Of a stretch of 64,000 nt of DNA, positions 8,690 through 16,143 are shown piece by piece. The translations under genes were made by a program, and so were the position numbers. This DNA is from Lachnospiraceae bacterium (GTDB taxonomy: Bacteria; Bacillota; Clostridia; Lachnospirales; Lachnospiraceae): the NCBI GenBank assembly GCA_017618075.1, contig JAFZUY010000025.1, positions 101,611 to 165,610 of the forward strand, read 5' to 3'. The notes under the pieces were generated by a model that worked only from the letters and a program-made list of their open reading frames with translations, searched no databases and was not told the DNA's origin. Position 1 is the first letter of the stretch; the number at the start of each line of letters is the position of its first letter.

Positions 8690-8793
8690 TAGTCGGGATA
8701 GCCGCATTTTTGCTTGGAATATCCCTCACACTTCTTTGTCTGCATTTAAGAGAAACAAGAAAAAACGATTTTGAAGAATCGGAGAAAAAATGA
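8677..8793 (+). CDS. 38-aa single-TM membrane peptide
   Basis: A short gene: one hydrophobic helix (residues about 3-22, beginning GYVIVGIAAFLLG) and a charged cytoplasmic tail rich in E, K and R. A strong ribosome site, AAGGAGGGG (8662-8670), lies 6 bp before its ATG. It overlaps the sigma gene by 13 bp and the next gene by 4 bp (ATGA). This tight coupling argues that it is translated and belongs to the sigma/PrsW operon. The sequence matches no family I know. Confidence 0.72.
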   Translation: MGYVIVGIAAFLLGISLTLLCLHLRETRKNDFEESEKK

Positions 8794-9596
8794 GTTTTGA
8801 AACCGTATTTGGAAATATAATTTCAATACTGTCGTTAATCGTTACCGTTTCAATAATCATTTTGTCGGTAAGAAAACTGACGGAAACCAAGAACAAAGTT
8901 CTTTCCGTCTTTTTTACGTTTGCAATGGTCAGTTATTTTATGAGCGAAGTTTATTACTTTGCTTATAATTTTTTAATACCCGATACAAGAATGCCCTTTG
9001 CGGCCAATGAAATCGCCGAAGCATCTATGATTCTTTTGCTTTGCGCCGTTCTTGAAACGACACTCGGCAAAGAGAAAAAAATAAACATTCCTGCATTCAT
9101 CTTTTCGACAGTTTTTATCGGAATCAATATTGTTTTATGGATTTTCTGGTCAGACGAATGGATTAAGAATATCTTATTCGGCCTGCCGTACATTTATTTT
9201 CTGTATCTGTTAATTAAGGGTGTAACCAAAACAAAGGCAGCTTCGGGCAAGGAACTTATTATAGCAGCGGTTTTAAGTTTCGTTTCACTCACGGGAGAGG
9301 CGATTGCGTTTGCAACGCAGGATACTTTCGGACCGACAGTTGAGATATGCTGTTATCCTTTCATGTACCTTCTCTGGATATTTATCCTCGTAAAAGTAAT
9401 AAAATCCCTTAGAAAAGAAAAAGCAAACCAAAGCGAGTCAATATACTTGTCTTTCACGCTGCATATCTGGACCATGCTCTTAATGTTTATGAGCGCAGAT
9501 ATCTTTTATAATATCGCGAACATTATGTATATAATTGTTCTGCTTTTAATGTATCTTGCATTTAAAAAGGAGTTATCAGAAGATGATATACGCTGA
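8790..9596 (+). CDS. Polytopic membrane protein of the sigma/PrsW operon
   Basis: A 268-aa protein with about eight hydrophobic helices spread over its length and short charged loops. It has no signal peptide or recognisable enzymatic motif. The ATG overlaps the stop of the 38-aa peptide gene, and its own 3' end overlaps the PrsW-like gene by 14 bp. It could be the sensory or scaffold subunit of the module. I do not recognise the family. Confidence 0.8.
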   Translation: MSFETVFGNIISILSLIVTVSIIILSVRKLTETKNKVLSVFFTFAMVSYFMSEVYYFAYNFLIPDTRMPFAANEIAEASMILLLCAVLETTLGKEKKINIPAFIFSTVFIGINIVLWIFWSDEWIKNILFGLPYIYFLYLLIKGVTKTKAASGKELIIAAVLSFVSLTGEAIAFATQDTFGPTVEICCYPFMYLLWIFILVKVIKSLRKEKANQSESIYLSFTLHIWTMLLMFMSADIFYNIANIMYIIVLLLMYLAFKKELSEDDIR

Positions 9597-10227
9597 GAAT
9601 ATTTTAATCTGCATAGCGGTGCCTCTTGTGATAGCTTTGATGTTCTTAAGAGGCGGCGGAAGAAAATTCGTTATAACCTTCCTGCTTGGAATGGTTGTCT
9701 GCCTGCTTTCCGCATATATGAGCGGATTCTGTCAGAATGTATTTGATTTAAGTGCGGAAGAAACGTCCGTCTTCATATCGCCTATTACGGAAGAGATAAT
9801 GAAGCTGCTTCCGATTATGTTCTATCTCTACATCATTGAGACCAAGGGCGAAGAGATATTGTTTGTATCGGTCGGAATCGGTGCCGGATTTGCGACTTTT
9901 GAGAACGCATGCCATATCTTATCAAGCGGATCTCAAAGCCTTTATTACATTCTCATAAGAGGCGCAGCAGTAGGTGTAATGCATCTTGTAACAATGGTTG
10001 TGCTCTCAATGGGTCTTAACCTCCTAAAAGATTACAAAACGTTCTCACTCGCCGGCATCCTCGGAGCGCTTTCGCTCGCCATGACGGTGCATGCTCTCTA
10101 TAACCTTCTGGTATCAAGACCGGGAGCATCCACATATATCGGATATGCATTTCCGCTTATCCTGGCGATTGTTTTCTGGGCTGCAAGATATGTTTATCTG
10201 TCCCAAAAGGCGGAAAAAACCTCATAA
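9583..10227 (+). CDS. PrsW-family intramembrane protease
   Basis: A 214-aa protein with about seven membrane helices. It has the PrsW hallmarks: PITEEIMKLLP (the EE pair), GAGFATFENACHIL, a helix with GVMHLV, and HALYNLLVS near the end, giving conserved Glu and His residues inside membrane helices. In Bacillus subtilis PrsW makes the first cut in anti-sigma RsiW to release SigW. Here it is encoded with an ECF sigma factor, so a parallel role is likely. I chose the ATG at 9583, after AAAAAGGAG; the frame is open to 9556 without a ribosome site. It ends convergent with the hipA-like gene. Confidence 0.85.
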   Translation: MIYAENILICIAVPLVIALMFLRGGGRKFVITFLLGMVVCLLSAYMSGFCQNVFDLSAEETSVFISPITEEIMKLLPIMFYLYIIETKGEEILFVSVGIGAGFATFENACHILSSGSQSLYYILIRGAAVGVMHLVTMVVLSMGLNLLKDYKTFSLAGILGALSLAMTVHALYNLLVSRPGASTYIGYAFPLILAIVFWAARYVYLSQKAEKTS

Positions 10228-10245
10228 AAGAAATCTCATTTAATA

Positions 10246-11454
10246 TTACATATCCTCGGAGTTCGATTTATGCAAATCAATGATTCGTTCTTTTGCAGAA
10301 ATCTTTTTTCTGTTTGGATAGGTATTATTAATATACTTTGACAATTCCTGCGTATTATCTCTTATTCTGGTTACCAGTTCTTGACAAACAATTTCTTTCA
10401 TTCCCGAAGAGACACCCACATATATTAGATCGTCATCAAGAATGTCTTTTCCCTTTCCGGTAACTGAAGTAGTATGCTCTCCCCAATATGTATCGCTATA
10501 TGTCAAATCATATGCCGGTGCAAGTCTCCATCCCTGATTTTCTGTATACCGGAAAGAAAAGTTTTTCGTATGGTCATCAATATTGTGCGTCATTACGTTA
10601 AAGCACATGATTTTGAACATCTGTTCCTTGTCTTCGTTATTATCTTTTGTTAATGCTCTTGTCAGTTTCATGAATGTTTCGTAATCACAGGACGGGGCTC
10701 TGAAATCTGCCTCGAGAATTCCTGCAAAGGTTGCTGTGAAAATCTTTTCTCCATTTTGCCTATCAAAACGCTCCGTTTTAAAATATCCTTCGCAAAGCGA
10801 TGATTTTACAAGCTGTGTTTCGGTCATTGCAATTCCGCATTTTTTGGCACATAACGAATAATCATATTCTCTTTTGCCGCTAATGTCGGGATCTTTTTTT
10901 GCAGGAAATTTTACAATCCACTCTTTTCCCTGCTCTGATAAGAATATCTTAGGTCTGGTTCCTCCGCTCGAACCGCCCAATTTGTACAACATATCAATTT
11001 GGTCATATGGCTTTGATGAAAGAAGTTCATCACACCCTTTGGCTATTTCATCAAAGTTTAGCTTTGAACCGATAATATCAAAGTCGGAATTCTTAGCGGG
11101 AACATATTCCAACGCACCCATGCCTGAAGTTCCCACATATGCTAAACGATCTAATGTTGAAATGTTTTCTTTGGTTACTCCTATTGAACTTAAATATCTG
11201 TCTAAGAGAAGTTCTCCCCAACTATCGGGAAGACTGTCGGCAAACACACCGAAAAGACCACCGAAGCGTTCTCTTGAACTTTCGGTGGGAACAAAAACTT
11301 CGTTTGATAAGGGTAACGAAAAAGGGCTAATGGAGAAACCGGTTTGAATCCACTCCCTGTCGTACTGAAATGCAATTCTCTTATCAATCATTTCTGCAAG
11401 TGTTCCCACATGCTTGTTTTTATAATAAACATCAAGTGTTTTATTTTTGCTCAT
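10246..11454 (-). CDS. HipA-family serine/threonine kinase toxin
   Basis: A 402-aa HipA-like kinase. The N-terminal subdomain has the FGGLFGVFADSLPDSWG block, the nucleotide region has GGSSGGTRPK and the following WIVKFPAK lysine, the catalytic core has THNIDDHTKNFSF (catalytic Asp in the DDHxKN motif) and the metal-binding LAPAYDLTYSD. In E. coli HipA phosphorylates glutamyl-tRNA synthetase and causes dormancy. The gene overlaps the upstream HTH gene by 14 bp in the usual antitoxin-first order. All catalytic residues appear present, so it should be active. The substrate is unknown. Confidence 0.92.
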   Translation of the reverse strand: MSKNKTLDVYYKNKHVGTLAEMIDKRIAFQYDREWIQTGFSISPFSLPLSNEVFVPTESSRERFGGLFGVFADSLPDSWGELLLDRYLSSIGVTKENISTLDRLAYVGTSGMGALEYVPAKNSDFDIIGSKLNFDEIAKGCDELLSSKPYDQIDMLYKLGGSSGGTRPKIFLSEQGKEWIVKFPAKKDPDISGKREYDYSLCAKKCGIAMTETQLVKSSLCEGYFKTERFDRQNGEKIFTATFAGILEADFRAPSCDYETFMKLTRALTKDNNEDKEQMFKIMCFNVMTHNIDDHTKNFSFRYTENQGWRLAPAYDLTYSDTYWGEHTTSVTGKGKDILDDDLIYVGVSSGMKEIVCQELVTRIRDNTQELSKYINNTYPNRKKISAKERIIDLHKSNSEDM

Positions 11455-11716
11455 TTATAACCTCCTCAATGCTGTTATATATAGGAGTTGAAAACAAATT
11501 ATTTAGTTCACTTGTCAAGCCTAGTTCCATAGAAATCTTTATAAAAGATTCAAGGGAAATCTGTCCGGTTTTTTCGAATTTTCTAAGTGTTGCGTAGCTT
11601 ACATTACTTCTTGCTGCCAATTGCTTTTGCGTTATCTTTCGTCTTTTTCGTATGGACTTAATTTTATTTGCCAGTTTGACTGCTACATCAGATGGTGTTT
11701 CGAATATGTAATTCAT
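11441..11716 (-). CDS. HipB-like HTH antitoxin
   Basis: A 91-aa XRE-family DNA-binding protein. The helix-turn-helix covers about residues 15-70, with KITQKQLAARSNVSYATLRKFE as the core, followed by a short tail. It lies directly upstream of and overlaps the hipA-like gene, so it is the expected antitoxin and autorepressor. It starts at an ATG after AAAGGAGATTT. The promoter region holds an inverted repeat that could be its operator. Confidence 0.88.
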   Translation of the reverse strand: MNYIFETPSDVAVKLANKIKSIRKRRKITQKQLAARSNVSYATLRKFEKTGQISLESFIKISMELGLTSELNNLFSTPIYNSIEEVINEQK

Positions 11717-11734
11717 AGTAAATCTCCTTTTGCT

Positions 11735-11786
11735 GCTATTATATCACTTTTCATTTATTTTGTCATATATTTGATATTATAATAGC
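11735..11786 (-). promoter_or_regulatory. hipBA promoter with flanking inverted repeat
   Basis: On the minus strand, ATGACA (11761-11766), 17 bp and TATAAT (11738-11743) form the promoter. Half-sites GCTATTATATC (11735-11745) and GATATTATAATAGC (11773-11786) are inverted copies. One overlaps the -10 and the other lies just upstream of the -35, a layout that fits autorepression by HipB. Confidence 0.6.
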
Positions 11787-11853
11787 AATTTTTTTCGGAA
11801 GTATTATTTAAAACTCTTCTCCTCGAACCATATTTCAAAAAATTTTCAAAAAT

Positions 11854-11893
11854 CGTGAGTAAAAATTCCACAAGCTGCAATTAAGTATATAGA
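11854..11893 (+). promoter_or_regulatory. Duplicated promoter element, copy 1
   Basis: A 40-bp block beginning CGTGAGTAAAAAT and ending AATTAAGTATATAGA matches 16006-16045 at 37 of 40 positions, in a region where the surrounding DNA differs. It sits 15 bp before the 102-aa paralogue gene. It is probably a promoter; no clean sigma-A -35 box is seen, so an alternative sigma factor may read it. Confidence 0.6.
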
Positions 11894-11908
11894 AGGGGAG
11901 AAAAACCT

Positions 11909-12217
11909 ATGAAATATACGAAAGACGAAGCCCTGAATGAAATATATAAAAGGGGCAGAAAAATAAGAGAAAAACATAATAAAAGAATAACAGGGGCACT
12001 TTCAACCGCAACCGTTATTTCGACATTCATTCTGTTTTTATCAATCAGCATATTTACAGGAAATGCCGTAACCGGAACAAATTCGGCATACGGATCGTTC
12101 CTCTTACCGACGGAAGTGCTTGGATATGTCATTGTTGCGGTCATTGCGTTTGTTTTGGGCGTAATTATTACGGTAATCGTAAGAAAAAACAAAGGAAAAA
12201 ATAATAACGAGGATTAA
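11909..12217 (+). CDS. Small two-TM protein, paralogue of the sigma-locus protein (copy 2)
   Basis: A 102-aa protein of the same length and plan as the one at 7789: charged head (MKYTKDEALNEIYKRGRK), helix 1 (about 29-51), outer loop with TGTNSAYGSFLL, helix 2 and a basic tail. It stands apart from any sigma gene and instead heads an operon-like cassette with a secreted InlB-repeat protein. A decayed relative lies at 16058 before the second secreted protein. A link to the ECF sigma factor is inferred from the paralogy. Start after AGAAGGGGAG. Confidence 0.82.
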   Translation: MKYTKDEALNEIYKRGRKIREKHNKRITGALSTATVISTFILFLSISIFTGNAVTGTNSAYGSFLLPTEVLGYVIVAVIAFVLGVIITVIVRKNKGKNNNED

Positions 12218-12229
12218 TAATTTTTATCC

Positions 12230-12258
12230 TTGACTCAAATTAACAAGGAAGGTATTAA
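12230..12258 (+). promoter_or_regulatory. Promoter of secreted protein 1
   Basis: TTGACT (12230-12235), a 17-bp spacer and TATTAA (12253-12258) lie between the 102-aa gene and the secreted-protein gene, which could give the latter independent expression. Confidence 0.5.
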
Positions 12259-12290
12259 AAACGAATATATAACAAATCGGAGGATTGAAG

Positions 12291-14852
12291 ATGGAAAAGA
12301 AGATCAAAAAAATGGTAGCATTTATTTTATGTGTCATACTGACTGTCGGTCTGGTAGCTTTTGGTATGCCGCAGACCGCTATTAAGGTTAAAGCAGAGGA
12401 GAATGCACCTGTAAAAAAGATTCAGCTTGGTGCAAGAATACTCATGCCTAAAATGAAAACGGTTGAACATAAAGATTATTATAACTGGGGTGAAAGAGAA
12501 ATGGTTATAGAAACATCCGTAGTATATTATGGCAAAGATGGAAAAAACAAATGGCTTGTAATAGGCAATAACGGAACAGGTGCTATTAATAAAGATGATA
12601 GCAAAGGATATCTGACTTTGCTTGCAGAGAATGCATTGAAGGACAATCAGCAATTTTATGATAAACCCCTTGAATCAAATGCCAATTCCTATAAGAATTC
12701 TTTGGTGAAGAAAGTAGTTGATGCGTATTATGACAACGAGAAAGATAATAATTTGCCTTATTCTTTATTTACAGAACAAGAAAGAAGTTCAATAAAAGAA
12801 AGAGAATTAGTTGCAGATACTTATTCTGCTCCGACAGAAGATAATAACTATAAATTGTGTAATGGAGTATCAGAAAAAACGTCGGGTTATTTATGGCTTT
12901 TATCAACCGATGAGGCGGATTTGGTTGGATTAAAGTACAGAAATATAAACAGGTTTTGGTGGCTTCGCTCCCCCGGTCGCAATGTTAATTTTGCCGCCGA
13001 GGTCTATGACGATGGCCTAGTCGATTACGAAGGGTATGATGTAGACTTCAGTGACTGCGTTCGTCCCGCTTTTAATTTAAATCTTGAATCTTTAATCTTC
13101 ACATCTGCCGCCGAAGGCGGCAAAATCTCCGGTGCCGTAGGCACCGACGCACTTACGGCTGTAGCTGACTATTCGGGTAACGACTGGAAATTAACTCTTA
13201 TAGACGATGGTTCCGCTAATAGTGTGGGAAATGGTCATCAAAATTTTACTGCTACAAGAACAGATACAGGGAATAAACACGCAGGAGAAACTATTTCGAT
13301 TTCATATAAAAATGCAGCTGTTGGTGCAAGTGAATATGTTTCTGCTATCATAGTTGATTCGGCTGGAAATGTTCTTTATTACGGAAATATCGCAGATAAG
13401 AGTAGTGGTAATCCTAATGGGAATGTAGACATTAAAATACCTGAAAACTTGAAACCGGGTAATTATAGCGTAAAGATTTTCTCCGAACAATGTAATGGCG
13501 ATAAATTAACTGATTATGCCTCGGCGCTTAGTTCATTTGATATTTCTGTTGTAAAAAAGGATCCTGAAACTGATGATTTTACAGTAACTCCTCCGAGCAA
13601 TCTGACATTTGACGGAAATGAGAAAAATGCAATTATAACTATACCTTTTGGTACAGGAAACGTTACGCCGATATATTATGAAGTTACAGATACGGGATAT
13701 ACAAAATTAAACTCAGCACCGGTTGAACCGGGAACATATAAAGTTGAACTGGATGTTGAAGAGGGAGATAATTATTTTGCTGCATCAGGATTAAGCAAGG
13801 ATTCATGGACTTTTACAATTAATACAGCAACTTATAGTGTTAAGTATCATACTAACGGCGGAACAATTAATTCGGAAAAATATGCAGAATCCTACGAGTA
13901 TAAAACCGGTGCCTCGCTTCCTGATGATGTTACTAAGGAAGGATATACTTTTAAAGGATGGCATGATAATAAAGAGTTATTGGAAATGCCTGTAACAGAA
14001 ATATCCACATCCGAAAAGGGTGATAAAGAATTTTATGCCGCATGGCAGGCTAACAGATATACGGTAATATTCGATGCAAACGGCGGTACGGGAACGATGG
14101 ATGATCAAAACCGTACATATGACGATGGAGTTAAACTTACTGAAAATACTTTTACTTACGAAGGTAAATCATTTAACGGTTGGAAAGATGATTTGGGAAA
14201 CCAATATTCAGATAAAGAAAAAACAAATCTTTCGAAAGAGGATAAGGCTACAATAACCCTTTACGCCCAGTGGACTACAGATACTTTTACGGTAGTATGG
14301 AAAAACTATGACGGTACAGTGCTTGAAACTGATGATGCGGATGATTATGGTACTACTCCGACATATGACGGTGAAACACCCGAAAAGCCTTCTGATGAAC
14401 AGTATACTTACACATTTGCAGGCTGGACACCTGAAGTCAGTGCAGTAAAAGGAGCTGCAACATACATAGCTACATATGATAAAACCGAAATAGTTAAACC
14501 TGAGGAACCTAAAAAAGAAGAACCTCAGGAGCCGACAGAGCCTGAAGTTCCGGAAGAACCTGAAGTGGAAATCCCCGAAAAAGACTGGCTTGATGATTTA
14601 AGACTTGCGCTTCGCATTGCTGACGAACTCGGTGGTGTGCAGACGGTGGAATATAGCGGTGATTTTGCACTCTCATACGATATCATGACCTACCTTGTGG
14701 AGCATCCTTCGATTACGTTCATTTATCATGTAACATACGAGGATGTTGAATATACAATCATTATTCCTGCAGGAAAGGCTGTCTCAAGCCCCGAGATTCC
14801 ATGGTACGGACCTTTGTGGCTGCTTGCAAATTACGGCAACGGAAATTATTAG
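12291..14852 (+). CDS. Secreted DUF6273/InlB-repeat protein 1
   Basis: An 853-aa exported protein. A signal peptide covers about residues 1-35 (basic start, hydrophobic stretch, cleavage near VKAEE). Next come a DUF6273-like domain (about 45-270, with [24 protein letters not shown] and CVRPAFNL), a beta-sandwich stretch, an MBG-like Ig module (about 430-510), and three InlB/Listeria-Bacteroides-type repeats with FKGW/FNGW/FAGW and YAAW/YAQW marks. A Pro-Glu linker leads to a C-terminal tail domain ([18 protein letters not shown] to [10 protein letters not shown]). There is no LPXTG motif or membrane anchor. Start chosen at 12291, after CGGAGG. The function, probably surface binding, is unknown. 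Confidence 0.85.
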   Translation: MEKKIKKMVAFILCVILTVGLVAFGMPQTAIKVKAEENAPVKKIQLGARILMPKMKTVEHKDYYNWGEREMVIETSVVYYGKDGKNKWLVIGNNGTGAINKDDSKGYLTLLAENALKDNQQFYDKPLESNANSYKNSLVKKVVDAYYDNEKDNNLPYSLFTEQERSSIKERELVADTYSAPTEDNNYKLCNGVSEKTSGYLWLLSTDEADLVGLKYRNINRFWWLRSPGRNVNFAAEVYDDGLVDYEGYDVDFSDCVRPAFNLNLESLIFTSAAEGGKISGAVGTDALTAVADYSGNDWKLTLIDDGSANSVGNGHQNFTATRTDTGNKHAGETISISYKNAAVGASEYVSAIIVDSAGNVLYYGNIADKSSGNPNGNVDIKIPENLKPGNYSVKIFSEQCNGDKLTDYASALSSFDISVVKKDPETDDFTVTPPSNLTFDGNEKNAIITIPFGTGNVTPIYYEVTDTGYTKLNSAPVEPGTYKVELDVEEGDNYFAASGLSKDSWTFTINTATYSVKYHTNGGTINSEKYAESYEYKTGASLPDDVTKEGYTFKGWHDNKELLEMPVTEISTSEKGDKEFYAAWQANRYTVIFDANGGTGTMDDQNRTYDDGVKLTENTFTYEGKSFNGWKDDLGNQYSDKEKTNLSKEDKATITLYAQWTTDTFTVVWKNYDGTVLETDDADDYGTTPTYDGETPEKPSDEQYTYTFAGWTPEVSAVKGAATYIATYDKTEIVKPEEPKKEEPQEPTEPEVPEEPEVEIPEKDWLDDLRLALRIADELGGVQTVEYSGDFALSYDIMTYLVEHPSITFIYHVTYEDVEYTIIIPAGKAVSSPEIPWYGPLWLLANYGNGNY

Positions 14853-14919
14853 TAATTATCTTATTCTTTTTTGAATAAGTTAATTTATAAAGATTCATAA
14901 AATGAAAGGGGAAAATAGC

Positions 14920-15834
14920 ATGAACATTGTAATTTTAGTTAATAAGGATTTTGAATATGATGGATATAGGGATGGCATAGACAGCAGGAATAATTGTACT
15001 AAATTAGATTTGGTTTTTGAAGATACAACCACAGGACCGGATAAAATGACTCCATCTCGAATTTACAAATTAGCAGACACTACTATTAAAGCTACGGAGT
15101 ATTGTATTAGATATATGTTTCCGAAAGATCAAAATAGTTCAAATTCTGAAGTGAAGTATGGATTATTAAATGATCTTTTGTGCAATAGAATTATAGATAA
15201 ACCGGACTTTATTATTAGCGTAAGTACAAGTGAGTCTACACCTAATAGCCAGGGCGGAAATTCAGAAACTCACAGTGTCAACGGTTGCGTTTTCTTAGGA
15301 AGTCGTTTCTTCGCAAGAGACTGTAGCGATATTGACCGTGACTCTGGAAGTCATTTAGAAGTTATTGAAAAAAGATATATGAGTGAAGAGATATATCCGG
15401 GGTTTTATAAAGATTTGTCTGATAAAGGAAATAAAGATAGAATTGCTAAAGGAATGGAAAGAGTACCCAATAAACCAGCAGATAATTTGTTTGTGGATGC
15501 GAACGAAAAAAACACCAGCTTGGGAGTAATTAATGTGGTACATTATGATAAATACGAAGAAGCCGATAAAAGAACTTATGACGATTTCATAGGAGTGAAT
15601 TCTTTTAATAATGATGTAATTCCGGTAGGTATAGAAACAACGCATGCAGTTGTAAGAATGGTAGCAGATGAAAATAATAATATACCTGTCCTTTTTGTAT
15701 CTCCTATCACTGACAGATACTTGAAATTTGCTGAAGATGTAGATGATCAAAACAGGCAAAACGAAGCAAGTTCATATAATGCCGGTGTCGTAGTGGCCAA
15801 CTTGTTGGATTTTATTGCCGATAAATTGCAATAA
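14920..15834 (+). CDS. Nucleoside phosphorylase-like protein of unknown function
   Basis: A 304-aa soluble protein without a signal peptide. It starts MNIVILVNKDFEYDGY and ends with PVGIETTHAVVRMVA, PVLFVSPITDR and SYNAGVVVANLLDFI. These resemble the first strand and the C-terminal Glu/Asp-containing core (ME-A, ISD, A-N) of the PNP/MTA nucleosidase superfamily, so a nucleoside- or nucleotide-cleaving role is possible. The match is weak and the catalytic set is not certain. It is AT-rich, lies 67 bp after secreted protein 1 and ends before a strong terminator. I chose the ATG at 14920, after AAAGGGGAA, over the upstream frame start at 14902. Confidence 0.6.
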   Translation: MNIVILVNKDFEYDGYRDGIDSRNNCTKLDLVFEDTTTGPDKMTPSRIYKLADTTIKATEYCIRYMFPKDQNSSNSEVKYGLLNDLLCNRIIDKPDFIISVSTSESTPNSQGGNSETHSVNGCVFLGSRFFARDCSDIDRDSGSHLEVIEKRYMSEEIYPGFYKDLSDKGNKDRIAKGMERVPNKPADNLFVDANEKNTSLGVINVVHYDKYEEADKRTYDDFIGVNSFNNDVIPVGIETTHAVVRMVADENNNIPVLFVSPITDRYLKFAEDVDDQNRQNEASSYNAGVVVANLLDFIADKLQ

Positions 15835-15939
15835 AAATAATATCCAAACATGAAAAACACACGAAAAAATGATTAAAACACTATATAATTGGTCATGAAA
15901 GTATTTATGTAGAAAACTATTTCTAGCAAAAACACAAAG

Positions 15940-15977
15940 AGCCAAACAATAGCGAAAACTATTGTTTGGCTTTTTAT
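15940..15977 (+). terminator. Strong terminator ending cassette 1
   Basis: A perfect 13-bp stem (AGCCAAACAATAG with CTATTGTTTGGCT) is followed by a T-rich run. The stem core is shared with the terminator of cassette 2 (18724), more evidence that the two cassettes are duplicates. Confidence 0.9.
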
Positions 15978-16005
15978 TAAAAAATTTCTTAAAATTTCTC
16001 AAAAA

Positions 16006-16045
16006 CGTGAGTAAAAATATCACAAACTGCAATTAAGTATATAGA
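16006..16045 (+). promoter_or_regulatory. Duplicated promoter element, copy 2
   Basis: Matches 11854-11893 at 37 of 40 positions. It stands 12 bp before the decayed 102-aa gene remnant and about 100 bp before secreted protein 2, for which it is the likely promoter. Confidence 0.6.
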
Positions 16046-16057
16046 GGGACAAAATTC

Positions 16058-16120
16058 TTGAAAATATAAAAAAGATAGCCATTTAGAAAATTTAAAAGTG
16101 GCAGAAAAAATCATAAAAGA
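16058..16120 (+). pseudogene. Remnant of the 102-aa two-TM gene
   Basis: Alignable to the first 65 bp or so of the gene at 11909 (for example AAAAGTGGCAGAAAAA against AAAAGGGGCAGAAAAA), starting at the same offset from the shared promoter element. It has a TTG in place of ATG, an early stop (TTG AAA ATA TAA) and small indels. Everything after the head region has been deleted, joining directly to the ribosome site of secreted protein 2. Confidence 0.65.
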
Positions 16121-16143
16121 TATTCATATGGGAGGATATGAGA

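Noticed and set aside
10874-11347. Plus-strand open frame of 157 codons across the hipA region
   Set aside because: It mirrors the strong HipA coding frame on the minus strand and has no ribosome site or recognisable domain.
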